Assembly: GCA_039805905.1 (NCBI GenBank)
Contig: JBDIVM010000003.1
Span: 124,001 to 188,000, forward strand
Direction: 5' to 3'
DNA: 64,000 nt
From: Thermohalobaculum sp039805905
Lineage (GTDB): Bacteria > Pseudomonadota > Alphaproteobacteria > Rhodobacterales > Rhodobacteraceae
The translations under genes were made by a program, and so were the position numbers. A model generated the notes under the pieces. The model searched no databases. It was not told the DNA's origin and saw nothing but the letters and a program-made list of their open reading frames with translations. Positions 25,139-36,264 of the stretch are shown in pieces (position 1 is the first letter of the stretch; every line of letters starts with the position of its first letter).

Positions 25139-26311
25139 ATGCCCGTCATCAACCGAGTCGCCGACCTGCAGGAGGAGATCACTGCCTGGCGGCGCGACCT
25201 GCACGAGAACCCGGAGCTGCAGTATGACGTCCACCGGACGGCGGGCTTGGTGGCGCAGAAGCTGCGCGCGTTCGGGGTCGACGAGGTGGTCGAAGGCGTC
25301 GGCCGGACCGGCGTCGTGGGCGTCATCCGCGGCCGCGGCAACGGCTCCGGCAGGGTGATCGGCATGCGCGCCGACATGGACGCCCTGCCGATCCACGAGG
25401 CGACCGGCCTTCCGCACGCCTCGAAGGTGCCGGGCAAGATGCATGCCTGCGGCCATGACGGTCACACGGCGATGCTGCTCGGGGCGGCCAGATACCTCTG
25501 CGAGACCCGCAACTTCGACGGCACCGCGGTGGTGATTTTCCAGCCTGCCGAGGAAGGCGGAGCCGGCGGCGAGGCGATGGTCAGGGACGGCATGATGGAC
25601 CGCTTCGGCATCCAGCAGGTGTTCGGGATGCACAACTTTCCTGGAATGCCGGTCGGCCAGTTCGGGCTCCGGCCCGGCCCGCAGATGGCGGCAACCGACG
25701 AGTTCACCATCGACATCGAGGGCAAGGGTGGCCACGCGGCCAAGCCGCACGAGTGCATCGACACCACGCTGGTAGCGGCGCAGCTCCTGCAGGCGCTGCA
25801 ATCAGTGGTGGCGCGCAATGTCGATCCGGTGAAGTCGGCGGTGCTGTCGGTGACCTCGCTGCATACGGGCGGCGACGCCTTCAACGTGATCCCGCAGACG
25901 GTCCACATGAAGGGCACGATCAGGACCCTGGAGGAGGACGTGCGCGCGCTGGTGGAACTCAGGTTCCGCGCCATGGTCGAGCATATCACGGCGGCATTCG
26001 GTGCCACCGTGAAGCTGGAATTCACGCGCGGCTACCCGGTGACCGTGAACCACGAGGCCGAGGCCGCCTTTGCGGCGGACGTGGCCGAGACTGTGGCCGG
26101 CGCGGGCCGGGTCGAGCGCGCGCTGCCACCGCTCCTGGGCGCCGAGGACTTCTCCTACATGCTGAACGAGCGTCCGGGGGCCTTCATCTTCATCGGCAAC
26201 GGCAACACCGCCATGGTGCATCACCCGAAATACGACTTCAACGACGAGGTGATTCCCTACGGCGTCTCCTACTGGGCGAAGCTCGCCGAGACGGCGATGC
26301 CGCTCGGCTGA
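25139..26311 (+). CDS. M20 family amidohydrolase (hippurate hydrolase / N-acyl-amino acid deacylase-like)
   Basis: M20D-type peptidase/amidohydrolase of 390 residues. Metal ligands are seen in GMRADMDALP, Cys104 and His106 in MHACGHDGHT, Glu138-Glu139 in QPAEEGGAGG, and late His residues (MVHHPKYDFND). It hydrolyses N-acyl or aryl-acyl amino acids; indole-3-acetyl-amino acid and hippurate hydrolases are relatives. GAGAGG lies ahead of the ATG. Likely co-transcribed with argE, and convergent with ccmB 33 bp downstream. Confidence 0.87.
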   Translation: MPVINRVADLQEEITAWRRDLHENPELQYDVHRTAGLVAQKLRAFGVDEVVEGVGRTGVVGVIRGRGNGSGRVIGMRADMDALPIHEATGLPHASKVPGKMHACGHDGHTAMLLGAARYLCETRNFDGTAVVIFQPAEEGGAGGEAMVRDGMMDRFGIQQVFGMHNFPGMPVGQFGLRPGPQMAATDEFTIDIEGKGGHAAKPHECIDTTLVAAQLLQALQSVVARNVDPVKSAVLSVTSLHTGGDAFNVIPQTVHMKGTIRTLEEDVRALVELRFRAMVEHITAAFGATVKLEFTRGYPVTVNHEAEAAFAADVAETVAGAGRVERALPPLLGAEDFSYMLNERPGAFIFIGNGNTAMVHHPKYDFNDEVIPYGVSYWAKLAETAMPLG

Positions 26312-26344
26312 TCGCGTCTGCGGCCGGGTCCCGGGGAGCGTCGC

Positions 26345-27016
26345 CTACCGCACGTTGATCCGGAGCGCTGCGGCCGCGGCGAACGGTGCCAGCGCGGCCG
26401 AGAACAGCGTCAGAGCCGCGACCAGCCCGACGAAGGGCCAGGGGTCGAGGCCGACCAGTGCCCGCTCGACCGCGCGTGCGCCGCAGATGAGCGTCGGGAT
26501 GTAGAGCGGCAGCACCAGGATCGAGAGCAGGAGCCCGCCGCGCCGCACGCCCACCGTGATCGCCGCGCCGATCGCGCCGATCAGGCTCAGCGCCGGGGTG
26601 CCGGCGGCCATTCCCGCCGCCAGCGCCGGCAGCGCCGCGTCCGGCAGCTGCAGCATCGTGCCCAGCACCGGCGAGATCAGGGTCACCGGCAGGCCGGTGG
26701 TCAGCCAGTGGGCGATGCACTTGGCCAGCACCGCCTGCTCCAGCGCCATCGGCGCGAGCATCAGCTGGTCGAGCGAGCCATCCTCGTGATCCGCCTGGAA
26801 GATGCGGTCGAGCGACAAGAGCGCCGCCAAGAGCGCCGCGATCCACAGCACGCCGCCGGCGATGTGGCCGAGCGTCGCGGTCTCGCTGCCCACCCCGAGC
26901 GGGATCAGCACCACCGCAAGCACGAAGAAGGCGACCCCGATGCCGCCGCCGCCGCCGAGACGCAGCGCCAGCCGGATGTCGCGGGAGAGGAGGCTGGCGA
27001 GGCCCCTCATCACCAT
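26345..27016 (-). CDS. ccmB: Heme exporter protein CcmB
   Basis: Integral membrane protein of 223 residues with six hydrophobic segments and the conserved FQADHEDGSLDQLML segment of CcmB. It forms with CcmA the ABC part of system I cytochrome c maturation, which releases holo-CcmE from CcmC. It overlaps ccmA by 7 bp. In related bacteria ccmC, ccmD and ccmG normally follow; here the next gene is the convergent M20 hydrolase, so those genes must be elsewhere or lost. Confidence 0.93.
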   Translation of the reverse strand: MVMRGLASLLSRDIRLALRLGGGGGIGVAFFVLAVVLIPLGVGSETATLGHIAGGVLWIAALLAALLSLDRIFQADHEDGSLDQLMLAPMALEQAVLAKCIAHWLTTGLPVTLISPVLGTMLQLPDAALPALAAGMAAGTPALSLIGAIGAAITVGVRRGGLLLSILVLPLYIPTLICGARAVERALVGLDPWPFVGLVAALTLFSAALAPFAAAAALRINVR

Positions 27017-27669
27017 GCCCCCGCAAGGAAGGGATCGTCATCGAGTCGCGCCGACGCCTCGGGCGGGCTCATGCGCAGCACCGGGATCTCGCCGAGCCCG
27101 AGCTCGACATGGGTCGCGATCAGCGCCAGGCCGCCCCCGGCGACATGTTCGCGGACGAGATCGGCCACCAGCGCGGTCGACTCGGCGTCGAGCGAGACGG
27201 TCGGCTCGTCGAGGAGCCACAGCGGCCGGTCCATCACCAGGAGCCGCGCCAGCCCGAGCCGTCGCTTCTGCCCGGCCGAGCACTGGCCTGCGGGCCGTGC
27301 GGCGATGGCGTCGAGCCCGAACCGGGTCAGTGCCGCCCCGGCACGGTCCGGATCGGCGCCGAAGATTCCGGCCCACACGGCCAGGTTCTCGCCGATGCCG
27401 AGCGCCGGCTTCACCGCGTCGAGATGGCCGGCATAGGCAACCCGCTCCTGGAAGCTCTGCCGGTCGGCCACCAGCGAGACCCCGCCCAGCCGCGCGTCGC
27501 CGCCCGCCACCGGGATCAGCCCGGCGAGCTGGCGCAGGAGCGTAGACTTGCCAACCCCGTTCGGCCCGCGCAGGGCCGCGGCCTGCCCGGCCGCCAGACG
27601 GAAGCCGAGATCGCGGAAGATCAGCCGCCCCGCCCGGCGGCAGGCGAGCTTCTCGAGCACGAGGTCCAT
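27010..27669 (-). CDS. ccmA: Cytochrome c biogenesis ATP-binding export protein CcmA
   Basis: ABC ATPase of 219 residues. Walker A GPNGVGKST is at 35-43, the signature is the CcmA-type C-S-A-G-Q-K-R-R, and Walker B is LWLLDEP. It powers the CcmABCD complex that hands heme to CcmE for c-type cytochrome assembly. Divergently oriented to acnA with a 211-bp gap, an arrangement common in Rhodobacterales. Confidence 0.93.
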   Translation of the reverse strand: MDLVLEKLACRRAGRLIFRDLGFRLAAGQAAALRGPNGVGKSTLLRQLAGLIPVAGGDARLGGVSLVADRQSFQERVAYAGHLDAVKPALGIGENLAVWAGIFGADPDRAGAALTRFGLDAIAARPAGQCSAGQKRRLGLARLLVMDRPLWLLDEPTVSLDAESTALVADLVREHVAGGGLALIATHVELGLGEIPVLRMSPPEASARLDDDPFLAGAW

Positions 27670-27880
27670 GGCCTCTCATAGCGCCCTGCCGGCCCGAGGC
27701 AAACGCGGATGCGCGCCGCCGCGATGAATTCGCCGGCCGCGACATGCGCGGCAATTGCGCATCACCCGATTTTCCGCCATTAAGCGGCCAGCATTCCGGA
27801 AGGTGCCTCCCCGGCCCGCCGCCAGCGCCGCGGGCCGCCTGCCAGCGCTCTGGGAGGCCGCCGCAGCAAGGGAGACACGC

Positions 27881-30565
<2,685 letters not shown>

Positions 30566-30568
<3 letters not shown>

Positions 30569-30592
30569 GCCGGCTCGCAGCCGGTTGGCTTA
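30566..30592 (+). terminator. Hairpin at the acnA 3' end
   Basis: TAAGCC (which includes the stop codon) can pair with GGCTTA at 30587-30592, enclosing GGCT/AGCC with a 3-nt loop; an alternative CCGGCT/AGCCGG stem also forms. No T-run follows, so it may be a factor-dependent terminator or a stabiliser. Confidence 0.45.
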
Positions 30593-30913
30593 TGCACCGG
30601 AGGGGCACGGCCGTAACCAGGGTCGGACGTGGATCGGATTCGGGTCGGGCCTGGCATCGGCCCGGAAAGCGCTTGGGAATCAGGCTGCGATGCGCCGAGC
30701 GTCGTGCTTCCTTCGCCCCCGGTTGCACGGATCCGCTGCGACTCCACCGCGGCCGGAATCGCATGGAGATCCCGGCCGTCACGGTCCGAAAACGTTACCA
30801 CCCGGCAAGATATCTGTGGCAGGATTCGGTTACCGTCTCCTTCCGGGCCCGTGCCGGAACGCACGCCGGGGCGGGGGCGCGAACCGTGACAGGAGTTGCC
30901 ATACGGTCTAACG
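30593..30913. other. Intergenic stretch between acnA and usg
   Basis: About 320 bp with no reading frame that looks like a real gene on either strand. It must contain the promoter for usg if that gene has its own, but I could not pick a convincing -35/-10 pair. An AGGAG at 30891-30895 lies 18 bp from the chosen usg ATG. Confidence 0.5.
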
Positions 30914-31189
30914 ATGAAGCGTGCCGATCCGGACTTTTGCCGTCAGCTCGAAGGGTATTCGCTTGCAACGGCCGAGATCTTCTACCGCATGCCGGATGCG
31001 CGAAACCTGCTGCAGACCTATGTCTGGCAGGATTACGACATGGCGCCGCGCTTCCCCAACCTGCTGAAATTCCTGGATTTCTGGGCAAGGGAGCTCGACG
31101 GACCAATCCATTCGGTCAGGCTCGCCCATGCGCAGTTGCTGCGGCCGACCGAGTTCCGCTATGCGAAACACGAACTGATCGTCCACTGA
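30914..31189 (+). CDS. usg: Usg protein
   Basis: A 91-residue protein matching the Usg family first named from the Caulobacter trp region. Diagnostic segments are F-C-R-Q-L-E-G-Y, F-Y-R-M-P-D-A, the V-W-Q-D-Y-D core and FLDFWARELDGPIHSVRLAH. No catalytic role is established. ATG 30914 is used; a TTG at 30896 would add six residues but sits directly on the AGGAG. It stands alone between acnA and the DUF1223 gene, as in many Rhodobacterales. Confidence 0.82.
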   Translation: MKRADPDFCRQLEGYSLATAEIFYRMPDARNLLQTYVWQDYDMAPRFPNLLKFLDFWARELDGPIHSVRLAHAQLLRPTEFRYAKHELIVH

Positions 31190-31296
31190 CACGGCGGCCG
31201 GCGGGCACCCTCGGACCCGGCGTCCGCGCCGAGAGGCGGCGCCGGCGAAATCGGTGTGGCTTCTGCACGCGGGCGTAACGCAGGAGTGATTTGGTG

Positions 31297-32052
31297 ATGT
31301 TGCCGCGCAGCACATATATCGGCTCCATGCTGTGTAAGGTCCAGATTCTCGCACTCGCGGCGTTGGCGCTGCTGTCCCTGGGCCTCCGGGCTCCCGCGCA
31401 GGCGGAAGAAACACCCGTGGTGGTCGAGCTCTACACCAGTCAGGGCTGCAGTTCCTGCCCGCCGGCCGACGAGACCCTGGCCGCGCTCGCCGGCCGCGAC
31501 GACGTCATCGCCCTCGCCATGCATGTCGACTACTGGGACTATCTCGGCTGGCGCGATACCTTCGCCCAGCGCGCCTTCACCGAGCGCCAGAGCGGGTACC
31601 GGGACGCGCAGCGCAGGAACGTCCTCTACACGCCGCAGATGATCGTCCAGGGCAGCAGGGAGATTTCCGGCCTCGAACCGTCGCGGCTCCGCGAGGCGAT
31701 CGAGCATGCCGGCAGGGCCGATCCGCCTGCCCGGCTGACCCTGCAGCGCGAAGGCGGCATGCTGAAATGCCTGATCGAGCCGCGCGCCGGCGTCTCCGGC
31801 TCCGGGACCGTGTGGATCGCGAAGTATACGCTGCGGTCGAGCGTCAGGATCGACCGCGGCGAGAATGCCGGCACGACCGCCACCTATGTCAACGTCGTGA
31901 ACAGCCTCAACCGCATTGGTACCTGGTCCGGCGAGGAGATCGAGGACGTGGCGATGCCGCAGCCCGGACCGGGCGAGGGCGTCGCCATCTGGCTGCAGGA
32001 CGGCGCCTCCGGCCCGATCCTGGCCGCGGCCAAGCTCGAGAACCCGGAATGA
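31297..32052 (+). CDS. Secreted DUF1223 protein, thioredoxin-like
   Basis: A 251-residue DUF1223 protein. An N-terminal signal peptide spans about residues 1-36 (hydrophobic core LALAALALLSLG, cleavage after PAQA). The mature part opens with VVVELYTSQGCSSCPPAD, so a CxxC pair (Cys51, Cys54) sits as in thioredoxin-like folds, followed by HVDYWDYLGW. A periplasmic redox or chaperone role is plausible but not shown. ATG 31297 has AGGAG ten bases upstream; TTG 31291 and GTG 31294 are alternatives. Confidence 0.82.
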   Translation: MLPRSTYIGSMLCKVQILALAALALLSLGLRAPAQAEETPVVVELYTSQGCSSCPPADETLAALAGRDDVIALAMHVDYWDYLGWRDTFAQRAFTERQSGYRDAQRRNVLYTPQMIVQGSREISGLEPSRLREAIEHAGRADPPARLTLQREGGMLKCLIEPRAGVSGSGTVWIAKYTLRSSVRIDRGENAGTTATYVNVVNSLNRIGTWSGEEIEDVAMPQPGPGEGVAIWLQDGASGPILAAAKLENPE

Positions 32053-32074
32053 TGCCGGAGCGAGTGATCCCGGC

Positions 32075-33463
32075 TCAGGCGGTGTGAAGCCGCCCGGTCA
32101 GGCGATGGAAGCGGATCGCCAGCAACCCGGTCGCAAGGCAGCAGGACACGACGACCGAGACGAGCAGTCCGCGCTCGTCGAAGCCCAGCGGTCCGACCAG
32201 CGCCCAGGCGAGCGGCACCATGAAGAGCACGAAGGCCACCACATAGCACAGCACCGCCACCCACGCGTCGCCAAGGGCGCGCACGGCCTGCCCCATGACA
32301 ACCTGCGCCGCGTCCGGAACGAAGACCAGTGCGGTCACCAGGAACAGCCCGGCGGCCCGGGCGGCCACCACCGGGTCGTCGGTATAGACCGCGGCAATCG
32401 GCCCGGGCCAGAGGGCCACGGCAAGGGCCGCCGTGCCGATCACGAGGACAACCGCCACAAGCCCGGTCCAGCCTGCGAACGCCGCCTCGCCCGGCCGGTT
32501 GCGGCCCATCTCGATGCCGACCCGCACACCGGTCGCGACGGCAAGGCCGAGCCCGACCATGAACACCATCGCCATCAGGTTGTGCGCCAGCGAATAGGCG
32601 GCGAGCGGCAGCACCCCGAGCCGGCCGGCCAGCATCGCCAGCGAGGCGAAGGCCACCGTCTCGAAGCCATTGGCAAGTCCGGCCGAGATCCCGAGCCTGC
32701 GCATCGTCCGGCCCGCTGCCCGGCCGCCCGGCCCCCACAGTGTCTCCCACGGGCCGACCACACCTGACGCACGCGCCCGCGGCCGCGTGACGATATAGAG
32801 CACCAGCCCCACCGCCGCTCCTGCGCGGACCGCGGTCGAGGCCAGCGCCGCGCCGACGGCACCGAGTTCGGGCAGGCCCCAGTGGCCCCAGATCAGCAGC
32901 CAGTTCAGGCCGAAATTTGCGATGTTGGCGAACACCATCGCAACCAGCGCCGGCAGCGGGCGCCGCGTCGCCTCGAGGTAGAAGGCCGAGGCGGCGAACA
33001 CCGCCTGCATTGCCAGTCCCGGCGCCAGCGCCCGCGCCACCGCCCCGCCGCGCGCGGCGAAATCCGGCGTCTGGCCGAACAGCGCCAGCAATAACTCGCC
33101 CTGCCAGCAGACCGCCGTGGCGATCACCGAGGTCAGCAGCGCCCAGCTCAGCGCCCGGCGCCAGGCCGCTCCGCACTCGGCCCAGGCCCCGGCGCCGAAG
33201 GCGTGCGCCACGACCGGGACCATGCCCGAGACGAGGCCGACGGTGATCACCAGGAGCGGCACGAAGATCGAGACGCCGAGCGTCAGCTCGCCGATCGCCC
33301 CGGCGCTGTAGCGGCCCAGCATGGCGATGTCGCAGAACGCCATCACCAGGATGCCGGCGCGCGACAGCATCACCGGCCAGGCGAGCCGCAGCAGGTCGGT
33401 CAGGTGATGGGCGGTTCGCGGCAGGAAGGGCAGGGCGGCCGCGTCGGGCGGGGTTGGGGACAT
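32075..33463 (-). CDS. MATE family multidrug/cation efflux protein
   Basis: Membrane protein of 462 residues with about twelve hydrophobic segments in two homologous halves. The MATE opening is present (RLAWPVMLSRAGILVMAFCD, then DIAMLGRYSAGAIGELTLG), and the second half repeats it. Members export cationic drugs or metabolites in exchange for Na+ or H+. GGAG precedes the ATG. It lies 65 bp downstream of the nitrile-hydratase-like genes on the same strand, so it may be co-transcribed, but a functional link is not evident. Confidence 0.9.
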   Translation of the reverse strand: MSPTPPDAAALPFLPRTAHHLTDLLRLAWPVMLSRAGILVMAFCDIAMLGRYSAGAIGELTLGVSIFVPLLVITVGLVSGMVPVVAHAFGAGAWAECGAAWRRALSWALLTSVIATAVCWQGELLLALFGQTPDFAARGGAVARALAPGLAMQAVFAASAFYLEATRRPLPALVAMVFANIANFGLNWLLIWGHWGLPELGAVGAALASTAVRAGAAVGLVLYIVTRPRARASGVVGPWETLWGPGGRAAGRTMRRLGISAGLANGFETVAFASLAMLAGRLGVLPLAAYSLAHNLMAMVFMVGLGLAVATGVRVGIEMGRNRPGEAAFAGWTGLVAVVLVIGTAALAVALWPGPIAAVYTDDPVVAARAAGLFLVTALVFVPDAAQVVMGQAVRALGDAWVAVLCYVVAFVLFMVPLAWALVGPLGFDERGLLVSVVVSCCLATGLLAIRFHRLTGRLHTA

Positions 33464-33528
33464 GCACGCTCCGGCAGGGTCGGAGCCGAGGCCTTACCCG
33501 ATGCCGCGGCCCGCGCCAAGCTCCGGCG

Positions 33529-34194
33529 TCAGCCCGCCGAGGGCACCGCGACACCGATCATGCAGTCGCGGCCCACGATCGCCTCCAGCCGCTCGCGGCT
33601 CCAGCCCTCGGTGCCGGCAGGGCGGCGTGGCAGCACCATGTAGCGCATGTCGGCGGTCGAATCGTGGACCCGCACCTGCACGTCCTCCGGCAGGTCGAGC
33701 CCGAACTCGCGCAAGACCGCGCGCGGCTCCTTTACCATGCGCGAGCGGTAGGCGCGGGTCTTGTACCAGTCAGGGGGCAGGCCGAGCAGGTTGCGCGGAT
33801 AGCAGGAGCAGAGAGTGCAGACGACCACGTTGTGCGCCGCCTCGGTGTTTTCGACCACCACGAGCTTCAGCCCGTCGGGCTCGATCCCCATCTCCTCCAT
33901 CGCCCTCGAGCCGTCGGCGAGCAGCCGCGCCTTGAACCCCGGGTCGTCCCAGGCCCGCGCCACGATCCGAGCTCCCTGAGCGGGTGTGCGGGCGTCCATC
34001 CTGGCAATCTGGGCGTTGATCTCGGCCGCCGTGGTGATGCCCTTCTCGACCAGAAGCTCGCGCACCGCGATCTCCATCCGCTGCCAGTAGGTCAGCGGCC
34101 GGTCGTTGTCGGGCCGGTACGGATGCCCAGAAGGGCTCATCCCCTCGTGGTGAAAATGGTCGTGGTCATGATCGTGATCGTGGTCATGGGGCAT
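33529..34194 (-). CDS. Cobalt-type nitrile hydratase alpha / thiocyanate hydrolase gamma-like subunit
   Basis: Catalytic subunit of 221 residues. The metal claw Cys126-Thr-Leu-Cys129-Ser130-Cys131 is the cobalt type (Thr after the first Cys). Residue 134 is Arg (CSCYPR), where ordinary nitrile hydratases have Trp; from memory, thiocyanate hydrolase has Arg here. The N-terminus is a striking run of alternating His and Asp (residues 3-16) that could bind metal. ATG 34194 lies 11 bp inside the preceding gene. It would hydrate a nitrile to an amide, or hydrolyse thiocyanate, with the two small beta-like subunits upstream. No activator/cobalt chaperone gene is adjacent. Confidence 0.85.
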   Translation of the reverse strand: MPHDHDHDHDHDHFHHEGMSPSGHPYRPDNDRPLTYWQRMEIAVRELLVEKGITTAAEINAQIARMDARTPAQGARIVARAWDDPGFKARLLADGSRAMEEMGIEPDGLKLVVVENTEAAHNVVVCTLCSCYPRNLLGLPPDWYKTRAYRSRMVKEPRAVLREFGLDLPEDVQVRVHDSTADMRYMVLPRRPAGTEGWSRERLEAIVGRDCMIGVAVPSAG

Positions 34195-34531
34195 CGGCGG
34201 CCTCCAGCCAGTGCTCGAAGATCTCGGCATCCACCGTGTCATCCGGCCCCTCCGCCCCGGCACCCCACACCTCGGCCATGGCGAAGCGCACCCGGTAGAG
34301 CGTCCGTGCGGGCCGGCCGTCGCGGCGATAGGCGAGTTCCTCGGGGTTGCCGAAGTCGCCGCAGACGCGTTCGATCCGGCCGGTCTTGCCGCGGAGATAC
34401 CAGGGCGTGCGGATATGACCCGGCGCCGCGCCTTTCTTCACCCGCACCGCCGCACCCGGCGCGAACCGCCCGCCCCGCGTCGGGTAGGGCGGCGGGAAGG
34501 GCGGCGGGGTAACGTCGGGAAGCACGCTCAT
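34184..34531 (-). CDS. Nitrile hydratase beta C-terminal half as a separate subunit (ScnA-like)
   Basis: A 115-residue protein matching only the C-terminal, SH3-barrel-like half of nitrile hydratase beta: RFAPGAAVRVKK, GHIRTPWYLRGKTGRIE and YRVRFAMAEVWG. The ATG overlaps the stop of the N-terminal-half gene as ATGA, which looks like normal coupled translation rather than a damaged gene. A beta subunit split in this way is known from thiocyanate hydrolase (ScnB, ScnA, ScnC) and three-subunit nitrile hydratases, and the gene order here is the same. Confidence 0.82.
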   Translation of the reverse strand: MSVLPDVTPPPFPPPYPTRGGRFAPGAAVRVKKGAAPGHIRTPWYLRGKTGRIERVCGDFGNPEELAYRRDGRPARTLYRVRFAMAEVWGAGAEGPDDTVDAEIFEHWLEAADAP

Positions 34532-34866
34532 TCGCCCCTCCCCTGCGCCTCGCCATAGGTGGGCCCGCGGGCGGCGACCTCCTCCATGCGGGCGTTCAGT
34601 TCCGCGACCGTGAAGGCGCCGGCCTCGATCAGGTTCTGGGTGATCGAGTGGATCCAGCGCTCGTAATAGCTCATGGTCTCGTAGCTCTCGGGGGCCATGT
34701 CCTCCAGCACCCGGCGCAGGCCGTCGACGGTGAAGAAGCCCTTGGCGGCGCTCAGCCGCATCAGCGCATCGACCCGCTTCTCCCACAGCGCGAAATCGTG
34801 CTCGCCGCGCACGATCGCGCCGGCGTCGCGCCCGCCCATGTCATGCCAGCGGTGGCCGTGCTCCAT
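34528..34866 (-). CDS. Nitrile hydratase beta N-terminal half as a separate subunit (ScnB-like)
   Basis: A 112-residue protein matching the N-terminal half of nitrile hydratase beta: HDMGGRDAGAI, then E-H-D-F-x-L-W-E-K-R and the SYYERWIHSITQNLIEAG segment. ATG 34866 has a GAGGGA six bases upstream, the best ribosome-binding site of the three genes, so this is the likely first gene. It ends in ATGA with the C-terminal-half gene. Preceded by 141 bp of non-coding DNA in which I see no clear promoter. Confidence 0.82.
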   Translation of the reverse strand: MEHGHRWHDMGGRDAGAIVRGEHDFALWEKRVDALMRLSAAKGFFTVDGLRRVLEDMAPESYETMSYYERWIHSITQNLIEAGAFTVAELNARMEEVAARGPTYGEAQGRGE

Positions 34867-35007
34867 CGCGTATCCCTCACCATCGGGTGCCGATGAAGCG
34901 ACGCTAGCGCGGCCGGCGCGCCACGCCAAGCCCCCATGTCCCGCGAGCAGGGCGGGACGTTCGGTCTGCCGCGACGTGCGGGGGCCGGCGATCCGGCTGC
35001 GGCGCAA

Positions 35008-35694
35008 TCAACCGAGACCCGGCGGCGGCCACCGGAAGCCGACCAGCAGGTTGTTCGCGGGCATTTCCGTGACCGCAGCTGATCCGAATCCTGCTGCGGC
35101 GGCGAGCGCGGCCATGTCATCGAGGTCGCGAACGCCCCAGTCGGGATTGTCGGCCTTGAGCGCAGCGTCGAACGCGGCGTTGCTGGAAGCGGTATGCCGC
35201 CCGCCCCGGCGGAACGGGCCGTAGAAGATCAGCCACCCGTCCGGGCCCAGCGCCCGCGCGGCGCCGGCAACGATGCCCCGGGCCGCCGCCCAGGGGGCGA
35301 TGTGGATCACGTTGACCGCGAGGACTGCCGCCAGCGGCCCGAGTGCGACGGCCTCTGGAGCCGCCGCCCAGTCCGCCGCCGCATCGACCCGGGCAGGCGG
35401 CGCAAGATTCGGCAGGCCCGCCGCGCTGCGCCAGGCTGCGATGCTGGCCATGTGATCCGGCAGGATGTCCGACGGCACCCAGCGCAGAGCGGGGAAATCC
35501 GCCGCCAGCGCGGCGATGTGCTGGCCGGTGCCGGAGCCGATCTCCAGCACCGAGCCGCGCCGCCCCGCCAGCCACGGGCGAAGCCCGTCGCGGATCGGGA
35601 CGTAGTTGCGCCCGTAGGCCGGGGAGAAGAGGCGTCCGTCCGGGGCGGACGCCACGTTCTGCGGCGCATATCGCGGATCATGCCCCGCGGTCAT
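35008..35694 (-). CDS. DUF938 family SAM-dependent methyltransferase
   Basis: A 228-residue DUF938 protein. The N-terminal APQNVASAPDGRLFSPAYGRN and the SAM-binding motif VLEIGSGTGQH (about residues 49-59) are both visible, as is the family's late FYGPF-R-x-G-x-H-T-A-x-S-N segment. The methyl acceptor is unknown. It is co-directional with the nitrile-hydratase-like genes 141 bp downstream and 16 bp downstream of infC. Confidence 0.82.
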   Translation of the reverse strand: MTAGHDPRYAPQNVASAPDGRLFSPAYGRNYVPIRDGLRPWLAGRRGSVLEIGSGTGQHIAALAADFPALRWVPSDILPDHMASIAAWRSAAGLPNLAPPARVDAAADWAAAPEAVALGPLAAVLAVNVIHIAPWAAARGIVAGAARALGPDGWLIFYGPFRRGGRHTASSNAAFDAALKADNPDWGVRDLDDMAALAAAAGFGSAAVTEMPANNLLVGFRWPPPGLG

Positions 35695-35710
35695 GGCGCC
35701 CGCGGGCCGG

Positions 35711-36256
35711 TCAGGCCCGCTGCGGTGCCACCACCATGATCATCTGGCGGCCTTCCATCTTCGGCATCGCCTCGATCTTGCCGATCTCCTCGATGTCCGT
35801 GGCGATCCGCTCGAGCAGGTTGCGGCCGATCTCGACATGCGCCATCTCGCGGCCGCGGAACCGCAGCGTGACCTTGACCTTGTCGCCGTCGCCCAGGAAC
35901 TTGGTCACCGAGCGCATCTTCACGTCGTAGTCATGCGTGTCGATGTTGGGGCGGAACTTGACTTCCTTTATCTCGATGACCTTCTGCTTCTTCTTCGCTT
36001 CGGCGGCCTTCTTCTGCTGCTCGTACTTGTACTTGCCGAAGTCCATGATCTTGCAGACGGGAGGCACGGCGCCCGGCGAGATCTCGACCAGGTCGAGCCC
36101 GGCCTCCTCCGCCATCTGCATCGCCCTTGCAGGGGTGACGACCCCCACATTCTCGCCGTCCTGATCGATGAGCCTGATTTCCGGTGCGCGAATCATCTGG
36201 TTGATGCGCGGACCCGTGTCGCGGGTCGGGGGTGCGTTGTGCGGTCGCCTGGCTAT
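35711..36256 (-). CDS. infC: Translation initiation factor IF-3, apparent AUA start
   Basis: IF-3 of 181 residues, which keeps the 30S subunit free and checks start codons. The N-domain (DLVEISPGAVPPVCKIMDFG), the lysine-rich linker helix and the C-domain (TLRFRGREMAH, ending EGRQMIMV) are complete. No ATG or GTG lies at the homologous N-terminus (IARRPHNAPPTRD). An ATA codon at 36256-36254 sits 8 bases after AGGAG and gives the expected length; the first ATG would remove about 20 conserved residues. IF-3 rejects non-canonical starts, so an AUA start fits classical infC autoregulation (AUU in E. coli). Confidence 0.92.
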   Translation of the reverse strand: MARRPHNAPPTRDTGPRINQMIRAPEIRLIDQDGENVGVVTPARAMQMAEEAGLDLVEISPGAVPPVCKIMDFGKYKYEQQKKAAEAKKKQKVIEIKEVKFRPNIDTHDYDVKMRSVTKFLGDGDKVKVTLRFRGREMAHVEIGRNLLERIATDIEEIGKIEAMPKMEGRQMIMVVAPQRA

Positions 36257-36264
36257 GGGTCGAT

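Noticed and set aside
34184..34866. Frameshift or sequencing error in a normal nitrile hydratase beta gene
   Set aside because: The two halves meet in a clean ATGA overlap, each has a sensible start, and the same split is known in thiocyanate hydrolase. Still worth confirming by resequencing.
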